DNA of 64,000 bases from Roseiarcus sp963813555 (GCA_963813555.1 CAWEZX010000010.1:372001-436000), one strand, 5' to 3'; counted from the stretch's first letter, positions 53,957 to 63,262 are shown. The notes: generated by a model not told the origin, from the letters alone. Translations and numbers: made by a program.

Positions 53957-55408
53957 TCAATGTCGGATCGGCCGCGCCTCGATCGTCGCCGGCGCGACTT
54001 CCTTCGAATCGACCCGCCGCCATGGGGCGCCGAACGACTCGACGCGGAAGCGCTTCGCCTCCAGCCCTTCCGGCCAGTGATTCGGCTCGATGCCGGCCTT
54101 CGCCGTCAGATGGCGCACGAATACGGGAGCCTCGGGGACGTGGCGCCAGACGCTCGGCAGGAACAAGGCGCGCCGCTTGCCAACCGAGAGAATAAGCCCG
54201 TCGCGATCGGGCTCCAGCGCGGCCACGAGGTCGGCTTCGCTTCCCGCTGGGATCGGCCGCGGGTAAGAGAGGATCGAGACGTCAAGGCGAAGCCCCGCCA
54301 GCTCGGATTCCTTGAGCGGCGGAAAGCGCGGGTCAGCGAAGCCCGCCTGCGCCGTGTTGGCGACCGCATCCTCGATGAGCGGCCGACGCGGGGCGAGCGA
54401 ACCTATGCAGCCGCGAAGCCGTTCGTTTTCAGTCAGGGTGACGAAGGTCGCGCGCCAGGGCGAAAGCGTGGGCGACAGGCCGTCGAGGCTCTGCGCCGGC
54501 GCCTTGCCCCTCGTCTGCACCGCCACGCCGAGCGCGGTCATGCAGGCGGAAAGCAAACGTTCGCGATCGGCCTCGGCAAGCCGCGCCGAGGCCCCGTATT
54601 CGAGGGCGAAAGCGCCGTAGCCGACAACCCGTGAAGCGTCCGCGCCCGCGTCCGCCGAGGTCGCCAGATGCAGGGCGCCTGCCCGCATGTCGCGCTCGGC
54701 GGCGATCGTGAGCGCTGCCCTGATAGGAAGGAAGCCACAAGCGCGGCGCCCATCGAGCGCGTCGGCGTCGAGCGTCTCGATGCGCCGGGCGGTGTTGGAA
54801 TCGATCGATTCGGCCCTTCTTCGCTCGAGAAAATGCGACAGGTCGGAAGAGACCGCGACAACTGTCTCCGGTCCGCCCCAAACCCGCCGCAGGGCCTCGG
54901 CGACTGAACCGGGGTCGGCGTCGCCAACAAGAATGGGGACGATTTCGAACGGGGCCGGCAGCATCGCCTGGAGCATGATCAGGTGCATTTCGAGCGAATG
55001 CTCGCCGGCGAACGGCCTCGGATCGACGGCAACTCCGGGCGCTTGCGCAAGCTCGGCATGAGCAAGGGGCGCGACCGGCGCCTCGCCCAGCGGAGTGCGC
55101 CATTTCGCCGCAGGGTGGACCGCGATCCCGCGGAATGCGACGCGATGGGCGGGGCCAACGATAACAACGCGGCGCGGCGGCTCGGCCCGTCGCGCCCACG
55201 GGCCGAATGCAGTCGCGGCGACCGAGCCCGAGTAGACAATGCCGGCGTGCGGCGCGACAACGACCTTTGGCGCGACGCCGCAATCGGGCCGAGCCCGTGT
55301 CCGCACGTTCGCGATCAAGGCGTTCAGCGCATCCGGCTCTGCCGGATAAAACATCCCCGCCACTTGCGCGGGGTGGATCGCCTCGGGAGGCTTCCGCGCC
55401 GCTGACAA
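53957..55408 (-). CDS. AmmeMemoRadiSam system protein B-A fusion (Memo-AMMECR1)
   Basis: Protein of 483 residues joining two partners of the AmmeMemoRadiSam system. Residues about 10-270 are Memo-like (class III extradiol dioxygenase fold): VVVAPHAGIVYSGSVAATAF with His54, AGEHSLEMHLIMLQAMLP with His137, and VAVSSDLSHFLE with His192, the presumed metal-site residues. Residues about 285-475 are AMMECR1, with the hallmark LRGCIGSL at 331-338 and EADLVAALEPDRDGLILSVG. The radical SAM partner lies at 56023-57123 on the opposite strand. The system is conserved in bacteria and archaea but its reaction is not established. Cytoplasmic; no signal. Confidence 0.93.
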   Translation of the reverse strand: MSAARKPPEAIHPAQVAGMFYPAEPDALNALIANVRTRARPDCGVAPKVVVAPHAGIVYSGSVAATAFGPWARRAEPPRRVVIVGPAHRVAFRGIAVHPAAKWRTPLGEAPVAPLAHAELAQAPGVAVDPRPFAGEHSLEMHLIMLQAMLPAPFEIVPILVGDADPGSVAEALRRVWGGPETVVAVSSDLSHFLERRRAESIDSNTARRIETLDADALDGRRACGFLPIRAALTIAAERDMRAGALHLATSADAGADASRVVGYGAFALEYGASARLAEADRERLLSACMTALGVAVQTRGKAPAQSLDGLSPTLSPWRATFVTLTENERLRGCIGSLAPRRPLIEDAVANTAQAGFADPRFPPLKESELAGLRLDVSILSYPRPIPAGSEADLVAALEPDRDGLILSVGKRRALFLPSVWRHVPEAPVFVRHLTAKAGIEPNHWPEGLEAKRFRVESFGAPWRRVDSKEVAPATIEARPIRH

Positions 55409-55414
55409 AGGATG

Positions 55415-55837
55415 CTACTCCGCGATCGTCTCGCCTGAGCCGCCAAACTCCTTCGGAAAGTCCTTGAGCTTAGGCAGCCCGTCCTTAATCGGCAGGACCG
55501 ATTCCTGATAGTTGAGGTGGAGCCCGGGCTTGAAGTCCAGCGTCGGGATCGTGGCGTAGAACACGTCGACCACGCCGAGGGGCGGATGACTGGCCATGAT
55601 GTGACCGCCGCAGGCCTTGCAGTATTGCCGCTCGCTCACGGGCGTTTTCGAGAACATGGCGATCTGGTCACTCCCTTTTGTGACCTTCACCGCGTCGGGC
55701 TTCCAGAGGCTGAAGGCGTTGAGCGGGGCGCCCGACCAGGAGCGGCACGATTGGCAATGGCAATAGCCCATCGCCTCGGGCGCGCCTTCGACTTCGATCT
55801 CGACCGCGCCGCAGAAGCAGCGCCCCTTGTGAGCCAT
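55415..55837 (-). CDS. GFA/CENP-V-type zinc protein
   Basis: Protein of 140 residues from the ATG at 55837, preceded by GGAGGAGACG. GFA family zinc ligands: GRCFCGAVEIEVEGAPEAMG, then YCHCQSCRSWSGAPLNAFSL, and ERQYCKACGGHIMASHPPLG. Despite the family name, a glutathione-formaldehyde role is not assured. Its 3' end is 6 bp from the Memo-AMMECR1 start on the same strand, so the two are probably one transcript, which makes it a candidate accessory to that locus. A broken second GFA gene lies at 9271-9682. Confidence 0.88.
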   Translation of the reverse strand: MAHKGRCFCGAVEIEVEGAPEAMGYCHCQSCRSWSGAPLNAFSLWKPDAVKVTKGSDQIAMFSKTPVSERQYCKACGGHIMASHPPLGVVDVFYATIPTLDFKPGLHLNYQESVLPIKDGLPKLKDFPKEFGGSGETIAE

Positions 55838-56022
55838 CGTCTCCTCCTTTGATCGAACCTGATGGTCCAAAGCCCGCGAGCCGTGCCGCGAGTTTACGCG
55901 ATCGGCCCCCAAAAGGATACCCGAGACCAGTCGACGTCCGCGGTCAAAAGCATTGCATTTGCCCTTGGTCCGCACGACATATTGGAGACTGAGGAAGCGG
56001 CCGCGCAAAAGCGGGGCAAGCC

Positions 56023-57123
56023 ATGGACGTCGAATCCGAATCTTGCGTCGATGTCGGGTATTGGACGAAGCTCGACGATGGGCGGATCGAATGCGGCCTT
56101 TGCCCGCGCTTCTGCAAGATGCGCCCGGGCCAACGTGGCTTATGCTTCGTGCGCCGCGCGCGCGAGGACGGCGCGGGCATGGAGCTGACCGGCTACGGTC
56201 GATCGACCGGATTCTGCGTCGATCCGATCGAGAAGAAGCCGCTCAATCACTTTCTGCCCGGTTCGGCGGTGCTGTCGTTCGGAACGGCGGGCTGCAACCT
56301 CGCCTGTGCCTTTTGCCAGAACCACGATATTTCCAAGAGCCGCGAAGTGGCGGCTCTAAGCGCCCACGCGGCGCCGGAGACAATCGCCTGCGCGGCCGAG
56401 CGGCTGGGCTGCGCCAGCGTCGCCTACACCTACAACGATCCGGTCATTTTCATGGAATATGCGCTCGACACTGCGGCCGCCTGTCGTGCGCTGGGCGTGA
56501 AGAACGTCGCCGTCACCGCCGGCTTTATTTGCGCGGAGCCGCGCAAGCTTTTGTTCGCGGGCATGGATGCGGCGAACGTCGATCTTAAAGGCTTCACCGA
56601 GCGCTTCTACGCCAGGCGCTGCGTCGGCTCGCTCGAGCCCGTGCTCGATACGCTCAAATATCTCGTCCACGAAACGAATGTCTGGACCGAGATCACGACG
56701 CTGCTCATTCCGGGCGAGAACGATTCCGACGAGGAGCTCGACGCGCTCACGAAATGGGTGGCGCGCGAGTTGAAACCAGACGTTCCCTTGCATTTCACCG
56801 CCTTTCACCCCGACTATCACATGCTGGAGACGCAGCCGACGCCGCCCGCCACGGTGCAAAAGGCGCGCGCCATCGCTATCCGCAACGGGCTTCAACACGT
56901 CTATGTCGGCAACGTCCACGATTCCGCGCGCCAGGCGACGCTCTGTCCGACCTGCGGCGCGCGCGCGATTGGCCGCGACGGCTATGTGATCAAAGGCTAC
57001 GCGCTTGACGCTTCTGGAGCGTGCAAGACCTGCGGGACCAGGATGGCCGGCTTCTTTGCCGCCAAGCCCGGCGCATGGGGCTCGCGGCGGTTGCCGGTCG
57101 ACATCGAACGCTACGCGGCTTGA
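56023..57123 (+). CDS. AmmeMemoRadiSam system radical SAM enzyme
   Basis: Radical SAM protein of 366 residues. The cluster motif CNLACAFC is at Cys91, 95 and 98 (CX3CX2C). An N-terminal cysteine group (IECGLCPRFCKMRPGQRGLC, Cys24, 27, 31 and 41) and a C-terminal zinc-ribbon-like pair (LCPTCGAR...ACKTCGTR) are typical of this subfamily, which resembles pyruvate formate-lyase activating enzymes. It lies divergent from the GFA gene (185-bp gap) and close to the Memo-AMMECR1 fusion. It should generate a 5'-deoxyadenosyl radical; the target is unknown. Confidence 0.93.
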   Translation: MDVESESCVDVGYWTKLDDGRIECGLCPRFCKMRPGQRGLCFVRRAREDGAGMELTGYGRSTGFCVDPIEKKPLNHFLPGSAVLSFGTAGCNLACAFCQNHDISKSREVAALSAHAAPETIACAAERLGCASVAYTYNDPVIFMEYALDTAAACRALGVKNVAVTAGFICAEPRKLLFAGMDAANVDLKGFTERFYARRCVGSLEPVLDTLKYLVHETNVWTEITTLLIPGENDSDEELDALTKWVARELKPDVPLHFTAFHPDYHMLETQPTPPATVQKARAIAIRNGLQHVYVGNVHDSARQATLCPTCGARAIGRDGYVIKGYALDASGACKTCGTRMAGFFAAKPGAWGSRRLPVDIERYAA

Positions 57124-57219
57124 GGGGGCTTGAGCGCCGGGGCGCGACGCTATCTCCCGATCGACCCAAGCAGCGAATATAAGTCCAAACTGGTCGGAAA
57201 AGTCCGAGGAGGAGCACCC

Positions 57220-57834
57220 ATGCACAAGCTTCAGACCCAGGGTCTGCATCATGTCACGCTGGTCGGCGCCGATCGCCAGACCTCGATCGATTTCTGGGAG
57301 GGCGTGCTGGGCATGCCCTTCATCTTCGAGCAACCCAATCTCGACAGCGCCGGCGAGAGTCACATCTATTTTGACCCCGGTGACGGGCGACTCATCACCG
57401 TATTCACGCGCGAGGACCGCAAGGCGGTCCGGCGCCGCACCCCGACCGACAGCGGCTGCGTGCATCACGTCGCGTTCAACGTCTCGCGCGCCGTCTGGAT
57501 ACAGGCCGTCCAGAGGCTCGAGGCGCGCGGGATCAAGCCGGCGGTTCGCGACCGGGGGTTCATGGACTCGATCTACTTCGAAGATCCGCTCGGGCTGATG
57601 ATCGAGCTTGCCTGCTACAAGTTCGAACCGCCCGCGGGCCACACGCACGCGGACGTCCTGTTCGCAGCGCACAATCTGCGCGTCGCGCGCGGCGACCGCG
57701 CGATCATGGAAATCCACCTCGCCGACGCGATCGAAAATCTCGTCAATTCGGGGACAAAGAGCCTGTCGGCGGACCGATCGCCTAAAGACCCTTATCAGTG
57801 CAGCCACGCGCCCGAACTGATCGAAACCAAATAG
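57220..57834 (+). CDS. VOC-family extradiol-dioxygenase-like protein
   Basis: Protein of 204 residues. The ATG at 57220 follows GGAGGAGCACCC. VOC fold: LQTQGLHHVTLVGADRQTSI, then DFWEGVLGMPFIFEQPNLDS, VHHVAFNVSRAVWIQAVQRL and DSIYFEDPLGLMIELACYKF. The metal-ligand positions (two His in the strands and Glu in LMIELA) are kept, so it may be a ring-cleaving dioxygenase or glyoxalase-like metalloenzyme. It lies 97 bp after the radical SAM gene on the same strand and may share its transcript. Confidence 0.82.
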   Translation: MHKLQTQGLHHVTLVGADRQTSIDFWEGVLGMPFIFEQPNLDSAGESHIYFDPGDGRLITVFTREDRKAVRRRTPTDSGCVHHVAFNVSRAVWIQAVQRLEARGIKPAVRDRGFMDSIYFEDPLGLMIELACYKFEPPAGHTHADVLFAAHNLRVARGDRAIMEIHLADAIENLVNSGTKSLSADRSPKDPYQCSHAPELIETK

Positions 57835-57845
57835 GAGGAAGCCCC

Positions 57846-57920
57846 ATGTCTGCAATCAAGCTCGATGTCGTCAAGCCAAGCGTCAACAACATGACTGCGC
57901 GTGTGTTCGTGCGCGCGGCG
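57846..57920 (+). pseudogene. 5' stub of a glutathione S-transferase-like gene
   Basis: An ATG at 57846, preceded by the strong site AGGAGGAAGCCCC, opens MSAIKLDVVKPSVNNMTARV, then FVRAA. This resembles the first strand and helix of a bacterial glutathione S-transferase. After about 25 codons the similarity stops, where the DNA becomes the 3' end of the convergent patatin gene. It was probably the gene after the VOC dioxygenase, cut off by a rearrangement. The frame itself runs on to 58019 within patatin-gene DNA. Confidence 0.5.
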
Positions 57921-57922
57921 AG

Positions 57923-60379
57923 TCAGCGCTTGAGCGCGTCGACGATGGCGTCAATCGTCTCGGCATTGGCCTTGGCGTTGCAGGCGGACGTCGTTGCGAT
58001 GACCGAATTCTCGATGTAGCGCTTGGCCTCGCCCGAGAGGGTCCAGTCGAGCGGCGGGTCATAGTCGGGGCCGCCGGCGACAATCGGGCCTTTGCACAGC
58101 ACGAGGGCCGCATAATCGATGCCGCCGCCGCTCATCCGCGATACGTAAGGGTCCGCCGCTTCGAGCTTCGGCTGGCCGGTGAGCTTCATCTCGCGCGCGA
58201 GATGCGATTCATGCGCCGACATGCTGGCGAACAGGCCGAACAGCGGCGCGAACACGTCGTTGACGGCGAGCGCCGGCGTCGGTTTCGACGCGTCGGGATT
58301 GCGATAGCCGATCAGGACGAACACGATGTCGAGCGGATCGTTCTCGCCCGCCCGGGCACGAATCGCATGCAGGGCCCGCACCATCTCGCGCAGGGTTTCG
58401 GCTCCGGCGCCATCGAAGTAGCCGCCGTCGAGAATGTGATCCGTCTGCTTGACGGGGGTTCCGCAGCGTTCGCCGGAAAAGGTTCCGCCCGGACTGACCC
58501 ATGGAAACCGTGCGCCATTGAGGATCGCGGTTGAGGCCGCGACATCGTGGCCGACGCTGTCCAAGAAATCATCAGCGTCGACTTCGTCGCAGGCGAACCT
58601 GACGCCGCCGGTGAGAAAACGCCGCCCGCTGTCTTCGCTCGCGCCCTGAACGATGAGGATCGGCCGCCACGGCTCGCCGCGCTTAGGCGCGAGATTGAGG
58701 AACGGCTCGCGCATCAAAGCCGCGCTCGGCGCCTTAGGATCGATCGAGGCCCAGGCGTCTTCCCACGAGCGCTCGAGCGTTTCGGCCCGGTCGGGCAGAA
58801 AGGTCACCGGAAGAAAGCGCTGCACAAGGTCAGGGAACAACATGCCCGTGACCACGCCTCCCAGCACGTTCTCGCCGGCGAAGCGCATGAGCCGGAGCTT
58901 GAAGTCGGGCGCGTCGGGCGCCGATTTCAGCATGGCGGCGTAGCCGACCGCGCCGACGCTTCCGCCCGACACCGAACTCAAGGCGAAAATATGCGAATCG
59001 ATATCGACGCCCTTGGCCTTCGCGGCCTCCCGCAGGCTCGAGAGGGCGACCGCCGTCCAATATCCGGCTCGCGACGCGCCGCCCTGTACGGCGATGAGGA
59101 TCATCGTCTTCCTTGCGTCCGCGCCGCCAGGTTGGGCCGCTCTCCATTGTTCATAGGCCTGCGTGAGGCTGAGGCGATCGGTCGGGGCGGTCGTCGCGAC
59201 GCCGAAGGCGCGCCGGCCCACGGCGTGATTGTCCACCCACAGCCCAAAGATCGCGGCCAGGACCAGCAGCGTCCCAGCAACGGGAATGCGAAGGCTCGAT
59301 CCAATCTGGATCGCAAGGACGATAACGGGGATGATGAAGCCGAGGCCGAGGAAGACGACCGCGGGCGCGCCGATGAGAGCGCCGAACCGAGCCGGCCACA
59401 ATGTCGCGACAACCATCGCCACGGCCGCCGTGACCAGGCTGAAGATCACCCAATAGCGTTGGATCAAGTCGAAATGCCGCGTCGTCGCGCGGGCGCCGGC
59501 GCGACGCCTTAGCCGGGTCTGGATGTCCTGGCGCTTGATGACGAAGACGAAGAAGATCAAGCCGATCCCGATCAGCGCCAAAACGAACCCGGTATTTGTG
59601 GCCGGATTCGTCCACAGCGCCCATGCGGTCGCGACGAACGGCAGGGCGCCCAGCACGCGGGGTCCCCAAACCAGCAGCCATGCCGGCCGCCAATCGGCGC
59701 GATCGACGCCATAGTTTGAATCGATGACGATTCGCGACCAGCTCCAGGCCTGGAGCGCGAGGAAGAGCAGGCCAATTGCGAAAGCGATTTGCAGCAGGCC
59801 CGACGGATATTGCCAGAAATTATCCTCGCCGATGCCACGCACAAGATCCTGCCCTTGCGCCATGAAGACGAGGATCCAGGAGACGCCGAGGACGAATGCG
59901 GCGATGACCGATATGCCCTTCGTGCGGCTGAACACGTCGCGGAAGCAATTCCACGCGCCGGCGACGCCAACATCCTCGACCGGCGCCGTAGCGACGCCGC
60001 CTCGGCGGACCTTAAGCGTGACGGCGCCCTTGTTGTTGGAATAGCCATTCGCGCTGTCGTTCGCGAACGCGACCAGCTCGCCCAATTCATCGAAGGTGCG
60101 CGTGCATCCTGCGCCGATTGGAAAGGCCGTCCCGGGATGCCCTTTGATCTCGCCGATCAGGCGGAACCACGGTTCACTGGCCGCGCGCGGCTCGATTTGC
60201 AGGGCGTCGAAGAGGAAGTTGCGGTAGCCGTCGGGTCCGCAAGGGATCAATCCATTCGTCCATCGCCCGGTCGCGGCGAACGACCAGGTCTCGCCTGCCG
60301 ATACCGACTGGACTTCCACTTCCCGCTGGGCCGAGGGGACTTGAATTTCGTATTCGGTTTCTGGAAACTCGCCCCCCAC
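57923..60379 (-). CDS. LecA-like lectin / polytopic membrane / patatin-lipase fusion
   Basis: Protein of 818 residues. Residues about 12-126 resemble the PA-I (LecA) galactose-lectin fold: WSFAATGRWTNGLIPCGPDG and ELVAFANDSANGYSNNKGAV match its strand and calcium-loop pattern. Residues about 155-385 hold about seven membrane segments. Residues about 424-810 are patatin-like phospholipase: oxyanion block IAVQGGASRAGYW, nucleophile Ser471 in SSVSGGSVGA, and the catalytic Asp in HILDGGYFDGAG. The elbow is SxSGG instead of GxSxG. There is no signal peptide. The target lipid is unknown. The gene ends against a truncated GST stub. I know no well-studied protein with this combination. Confidence 0.78.
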   Translation of the reverse strand: MGGEFPETEYEIQVPSAQREVEVQSVSAGETWSFAATGRWTNGLIPCGPDGYRNFLFDALQIEPRAASEPWFRLIGEIKGHPGTAFPIGAGCTRTFDELGELVAFANDSANGYSNNKGAVTLKVRRGGVATAPVEDVGVAGAWNCFRDVFSRTKGISVIAAFVLGVSWILVFMAQGQDLVRGIGEDNFWQYPSGLLQIAFAIGLLFLALQAWSWSRIVIDSNYGVDRADWRPAWLLVWGPRVLGALPFVATAWALWTNPATNTGFVLALIGIGLIFFVFVIKRQDIQTRLRRRAGARATTRHFDLIQRYWVIFSLVTAAVAMVVATLWPARFGALIGAPAVVFLGLGFIIPVIVLAIQIGSSLRIPVAGTLLVLAAIFGLWVDNHAVGRRAFGVATTAPTDRLSLTQAYEQWRAAQPGGADARKTMILIAVQGGASRAGYWTAVALSSLREAAKAKGVDIDSHIFALSSVSGGSVGAVGYAAMLKSAPDAPDFKLRLMRFAGENVLGGVVTGMLFPDLVQRFLPVTFLPDRAETLERSWEDAWASIDPKAPSAALMREPFLNLAPKRGEPWRPILIVQGASEDSGRRFLTGGVRFACDEVDADDFLDSVGHDVAASTAILNGARFPWVSPGGTFSGERCGTPVKQTDHILDGGYFDGAGAETLREMVRALHAIRARAGENDPLDIVFVLIGYRNPDASKPTPALAVNDVFAPLFGLFASMSAHESHLAREMKLTGQPKLEAADPYVSRMSGGGIDYAALVLCKGPIVAGGPDYDPPLDWTLSGEAKRYIENSVIATTSACNAKANAETIDAIVDALKR

Positions 60380-60744
60380 TGGTCCCCTCCCGGCTCCGCA
60401 ATTGGCGCATTCGCGGTCGCCCGGCTATCTCGCGACGCGAAGGCCTCGGCGGATCCTTCGTCGGCGCAAGACGCATCGTCCCTGAAGCATTGCACAAGAG
60501 GGAAGTCGCCTCCATAGCCAAATTGGTGAGGGGCGCAGGCGCTTTGCGGCTGAACTCGCTTCGCGGCTGACTTGCCAATTCAACAATCTTGCCGGGTCCG
60601 CGCCAATTCCTCGCCACATGCAGCGGGCAGACCCTCTGTTACGCTCTGAGGACCCGCTCAGGTATTAGCCGGGTTGACCGAGTGGGTCGAAATTGCTTGG
60701 ATTGCGCCTGGCGTTTAGGCCGCCTTTTGGGGGACGCTTGAGGC
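60380..60744. other. Divergent intergenic region between patatin and pckA genes
   Basis: About 365 bp holding the promoters of both genes. No gene or RNA recognised. In many relatives pckA is divergent from a chvI-type response regulator; that gene is not here. Confidence 0.45.
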
Positions 60745-62358
60745 ATGATCGAAAACGGGGCGCATAATTTCGACTTTGGCGCGGACCGATTCGGCTTCCG
60801 CGATCTTGCCGCGATCCACTGGAACCTCGGCGCGCCGCAACTCTACGAACACGCATTGCAACGCAACGAAGCGCTTGTCGCCGCCCATGGGCCGCTTGTC
60901 GCCGATACCGGGGCGCACACGGGACGCAGCCCGAAGGACAAATTCGTGGTCCGTGACGCCAAGACCGAGGCGGCGGTGTGGTGGGACAACAACAACGCGA
61001 TGACGGGCGAGCATTTCGATGCTCTGCTCGCCGACTTCATCGCCCACGCCAAAGGCAAGAGCCTGTTCGCTCAGGATCTTTGCGCGGGCGCGGATCCAGG
61101 CTTGCGCTTACGCGCGCGCGTCTTCACCGAATATGCCTGGCATTCGCTCTTTATCCGTAATCTGCTGATTCGCCCGCCGGTTGAAGATCTGGCCGGCTTC
61201 GTACCGGAACTGACGATCGTCGATCTGCCCTCGTTTCGCGCCGACCCGAAGCGGCATGGCGCGCGAAGCGAGACCATCATCGCCTGCGACTTTGCGCGCA
61301 AGATCGTGCTCATCGGCGGCACGAGCTATGCGGGCGAGATGAAGAAGTCGGTCTTCACCGTCCTTAATTATCTCTTGCCGTCGAAGCAGGTCATGCCGAT
61401 GCATTGCTCGGCCAACTCCGGCAAGGAGGGCGATACGGCGATCTTTTTCGGCCTTTCCGGCACCGGCAAGACCACGCTTTCCGCCGATCCGCACCGCCCG
61501 CTCATCGGCGACGACGAGCATGGGTGGGGCCGCAACGGAATATTCAATTTCGAGGGCGGCTGCTACGCCAAGGCGATCAAGCTGTCGCGCGAGGCCGAGC
61601 CCGAGATCTATTCGACGACGGAGCGTTTCGGCACAGTGATGGAGAATGTGGCGCTCGATCCAGAGCTAAGGACGCCCGACTTCGACGACAATTCCAAGAC
61701 CGAGAATACACGCATCGCCTATCCGCTTCACTTCATCGCCAACGCTTCGCCGACCGGTCGCGCCGGTCACCCCAAGAATATCATCATGCTGACCTGCGAT
61801 GCGTTCGGGGTGCTGCCGCCGATCTCCAAGCTCGATCCTGCGCAGGCGATGTATCATTTCCTGTCCGGCTACACCGCCAAGGTGGCCGGCACCGAGAAAG
61901 GCGTGACCGAACCGCAGGCGACGTTTTCGACCTGTTTCGGCGCGCCCTTCCTGCCGCTGCATCCGACCGTTTACGGCAATCTTTTACGCGACATGGTCGC
62001 GCGGCATCATGTCGATTGCTGGCTCGTCAACACTGGATGGACGGGTGGCAAGTTCGGGGCCGGAAGGCGCATGCCGATCCGGGTGACGCGCCGCCTGGTG
62101 GCGGCCGCGCTCGACGGCTCGTTGCATCGGGTCGAATTCCGCACCGAACCGCACTTCGGTCTCGCCGTGCCGGCGCAAGTGCCTGGCGTCGAGCCCCACA
62201 TTCTCGATCCGATCAAGACCTGGCGCAATAAGGCTGAGTTCGCCGAAGTCGCCGGCCGCCTGGTGCAGATGTTCCGGGACAACTTCAAGCGGTTCGAGAC
62301 TCACGCCGACGAGCGTGTGCGCGCCGCCGGCCCGACGCCGCGGATTGCGTTGGCCTGA
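60745..62358 (+). CDS. pckA: Phosphoenolpyruvate carboxykinase (ATP)
   Basis: PckA of 537 residues converts oxaloacetate and ATP to phosphoenolpyruvate, the first committed gluconeogenic step. TGRSPKDKFVVRD, FPFFIRNLLIRP-type LFIRNLLIRPP, the PEPCK P-loop FFGLSGTGKTTLSADPHRPL, IGDDEHGWGRNGIFNFEGGC and YPLHFIANASPTGRAGHPKN are present. Normal length. The start at 60745 follows GGGGGACGCTTGAGGC (GAGG). With acsA in the same window it supports growth on acetate or other gluconeogenic substrates. Confidence 0.97.
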   Translation: MIENGAHNFDFGADRFGFRDLAAIHWNLGAPQLYEHALQRNEALVAAHGPLVADTGAHTGRSPKDKFVVRDAKTEAAVWWDNNNAMTGEHFDALLADFIAHAKGKSLFAQDLCAGADPGLRLRARVFTEYAWHSLFIRNLLIRPPVEDLAGFVPELTIVDLPSFRADPKRHGARSETIIACDFARKIVLIGGTSYAGEMKKSVFTVLNYLLPSKQVMPMHCSANSGKEGDTAIFFGLSGTGKTTLSADPHRPLIGDDEHGWGRNGIFNFEGGCYAKAIKLSREAEPEIYSTTERFGTVMENVALDPELRTPDFDDNSKTENTRIAYPLHFIANASPTGRAGHPKNIIMLTCDAFGVLPPISKLDPAQAMYHFLSGYTAKVAGTEKGVTEPQATFSTCFGAPFLPLHPTVYGNLLRDMVARHHVDCWLVNTGWTGGKFGAGRRMPIRVTRRLVAAALDGSLHRVEFRTEPHFGLAVPAQVPGVEPHILDPIKTWRNKAEFAEVAGRLVQMFRDNFKRFETHADERVRAAGPTPRIALA

Positions 62359-62677
62359 CGGACCGAACCAGCTTCGCGCAATCCACACGTCTCGGCAAAG
62401 GCTTGGATGCTCGCTGTCGGAGGGCATGAGCGGCGGTCGACGGGCGCCTTGCTCCTGATGGCGGGATGGTCGTCAAAGAGCCGCTGATCCGCTAGCCCGT
62501 CCGGAACCGCCTGAGCGCCGCTTGCGCTTCCGGCGCGGCAAAGACACCCTTCGAAGGCCGCGCCCCGCGAACCGGTTTCGAAGGTCGCGCCGCTCAGTTG
62601 CGCAAAGGAGATGTTAAGCCACTGAAAATATTGGCGCGCGTAAACTTGTGTGCGGGCGCGCCCGGATCAGACTTGCG
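62359..62677. other. Intergenic region after pckA
   Basis: About 320 bp of GC-rich DNA between convergent genes. It holds small inverted repeats (for example GGCGCGGC-type at about 62530-62590) but no supported gene, RNA or clear terminator with a U-tract. Confidence 0.4.
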
Positions 62678-63262
62678 CTACTTCGCCGCCAGAGAAGCAA
62701 GGCGTTCGCGAGCCCCGCTCGCGCCGGCGGCAAGCGCGCGCGCATAATAATCGCGCGCTTTTGCCCCATCGCCCTTGAGCCCGACGACGCCGAGACGGCC
62801 GAGGGTCGACGGATCAAACGTGTCGCCGAGCGCAACAAGCGCGCGGGCGTCGCCGGCCGCGGCGGCGCTGACAAAGAACGCGCGCGCCGTCGCGATGTCG
62901 CCCTTGGCGAAGGCCACGAGGCCTTCAGCGCAAAGCCGGCGAGCTTCGTCGATCGGTATCGCCAGCGTCGCGCCGGGGCCGCCGGCTCCTTGCTGCGGGG
63001 CGCCGGGCTGGTCGCGCAGCGCATTCGCCAGCTTTCCAATCGCGGCCTTGTCTATCGGCTGAGCCGTTATTGCCGGCGCCGTCCGCTTGACTAGGGCGGC
63101 AAGCGGGGTGACGAAAATCGGCTGCTCGACCGCAGCCTTCACGTGCATGGCCGACGGCTCAAGCCGAGGCCAGCACGCTAACACCAGCATGCCCGCGATT
63201 AGGGCAGCGAGGACGCTGGAGAGTGCTTTCCAGGAAATGGCCAGCGTTCCGTCTCCTCTCAC
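62678..63262 (-). CDS. Membrane-anchored SEL1-like repeat protein
   Basis: Protein of 194 residues. An N-terminal membrane anchor (LSSVLAALIAGMLVLACW) is followed by a linker of about 60 residues. A C-terminal helical region then has SEL1/TPR-type repeats: AEGLVAFAKGDIATARAFFV, then SAAAAGDARALVALGDTFDP, and GDGAKARDYYARALAAGASG. The start overlaps the stop of the upstream TAXI receptor gene by four bases, so the two form an operon. Probably a periplasmic scaffold; partner unknown. Confidence 0.7.
   Translation of the reverse strand: MRGDGTLAISWKALSSVLAALIAGMLVLACWPRLEPSAMHVKAAVEQPIFVTPLAALVKRTAPAITAQPIDKAAIGKLANALRDQPGAPQQGAGGPGATLAIPIDEARRLCAEGLVAFAKGDIATARAFFVSAAAAGDARALVALGDTFDPSTLGRLGVVGLKGDGAKARDYYARALAAGASGARERLASLAAK

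Noticed and set aside
56356..57855. A 499-codon minus-strand frame across the radical SAM and VOC genes
   Set aside because: It spans two well-supported genes and an intergenic gap on the opposite strand and has no recognisable motif.
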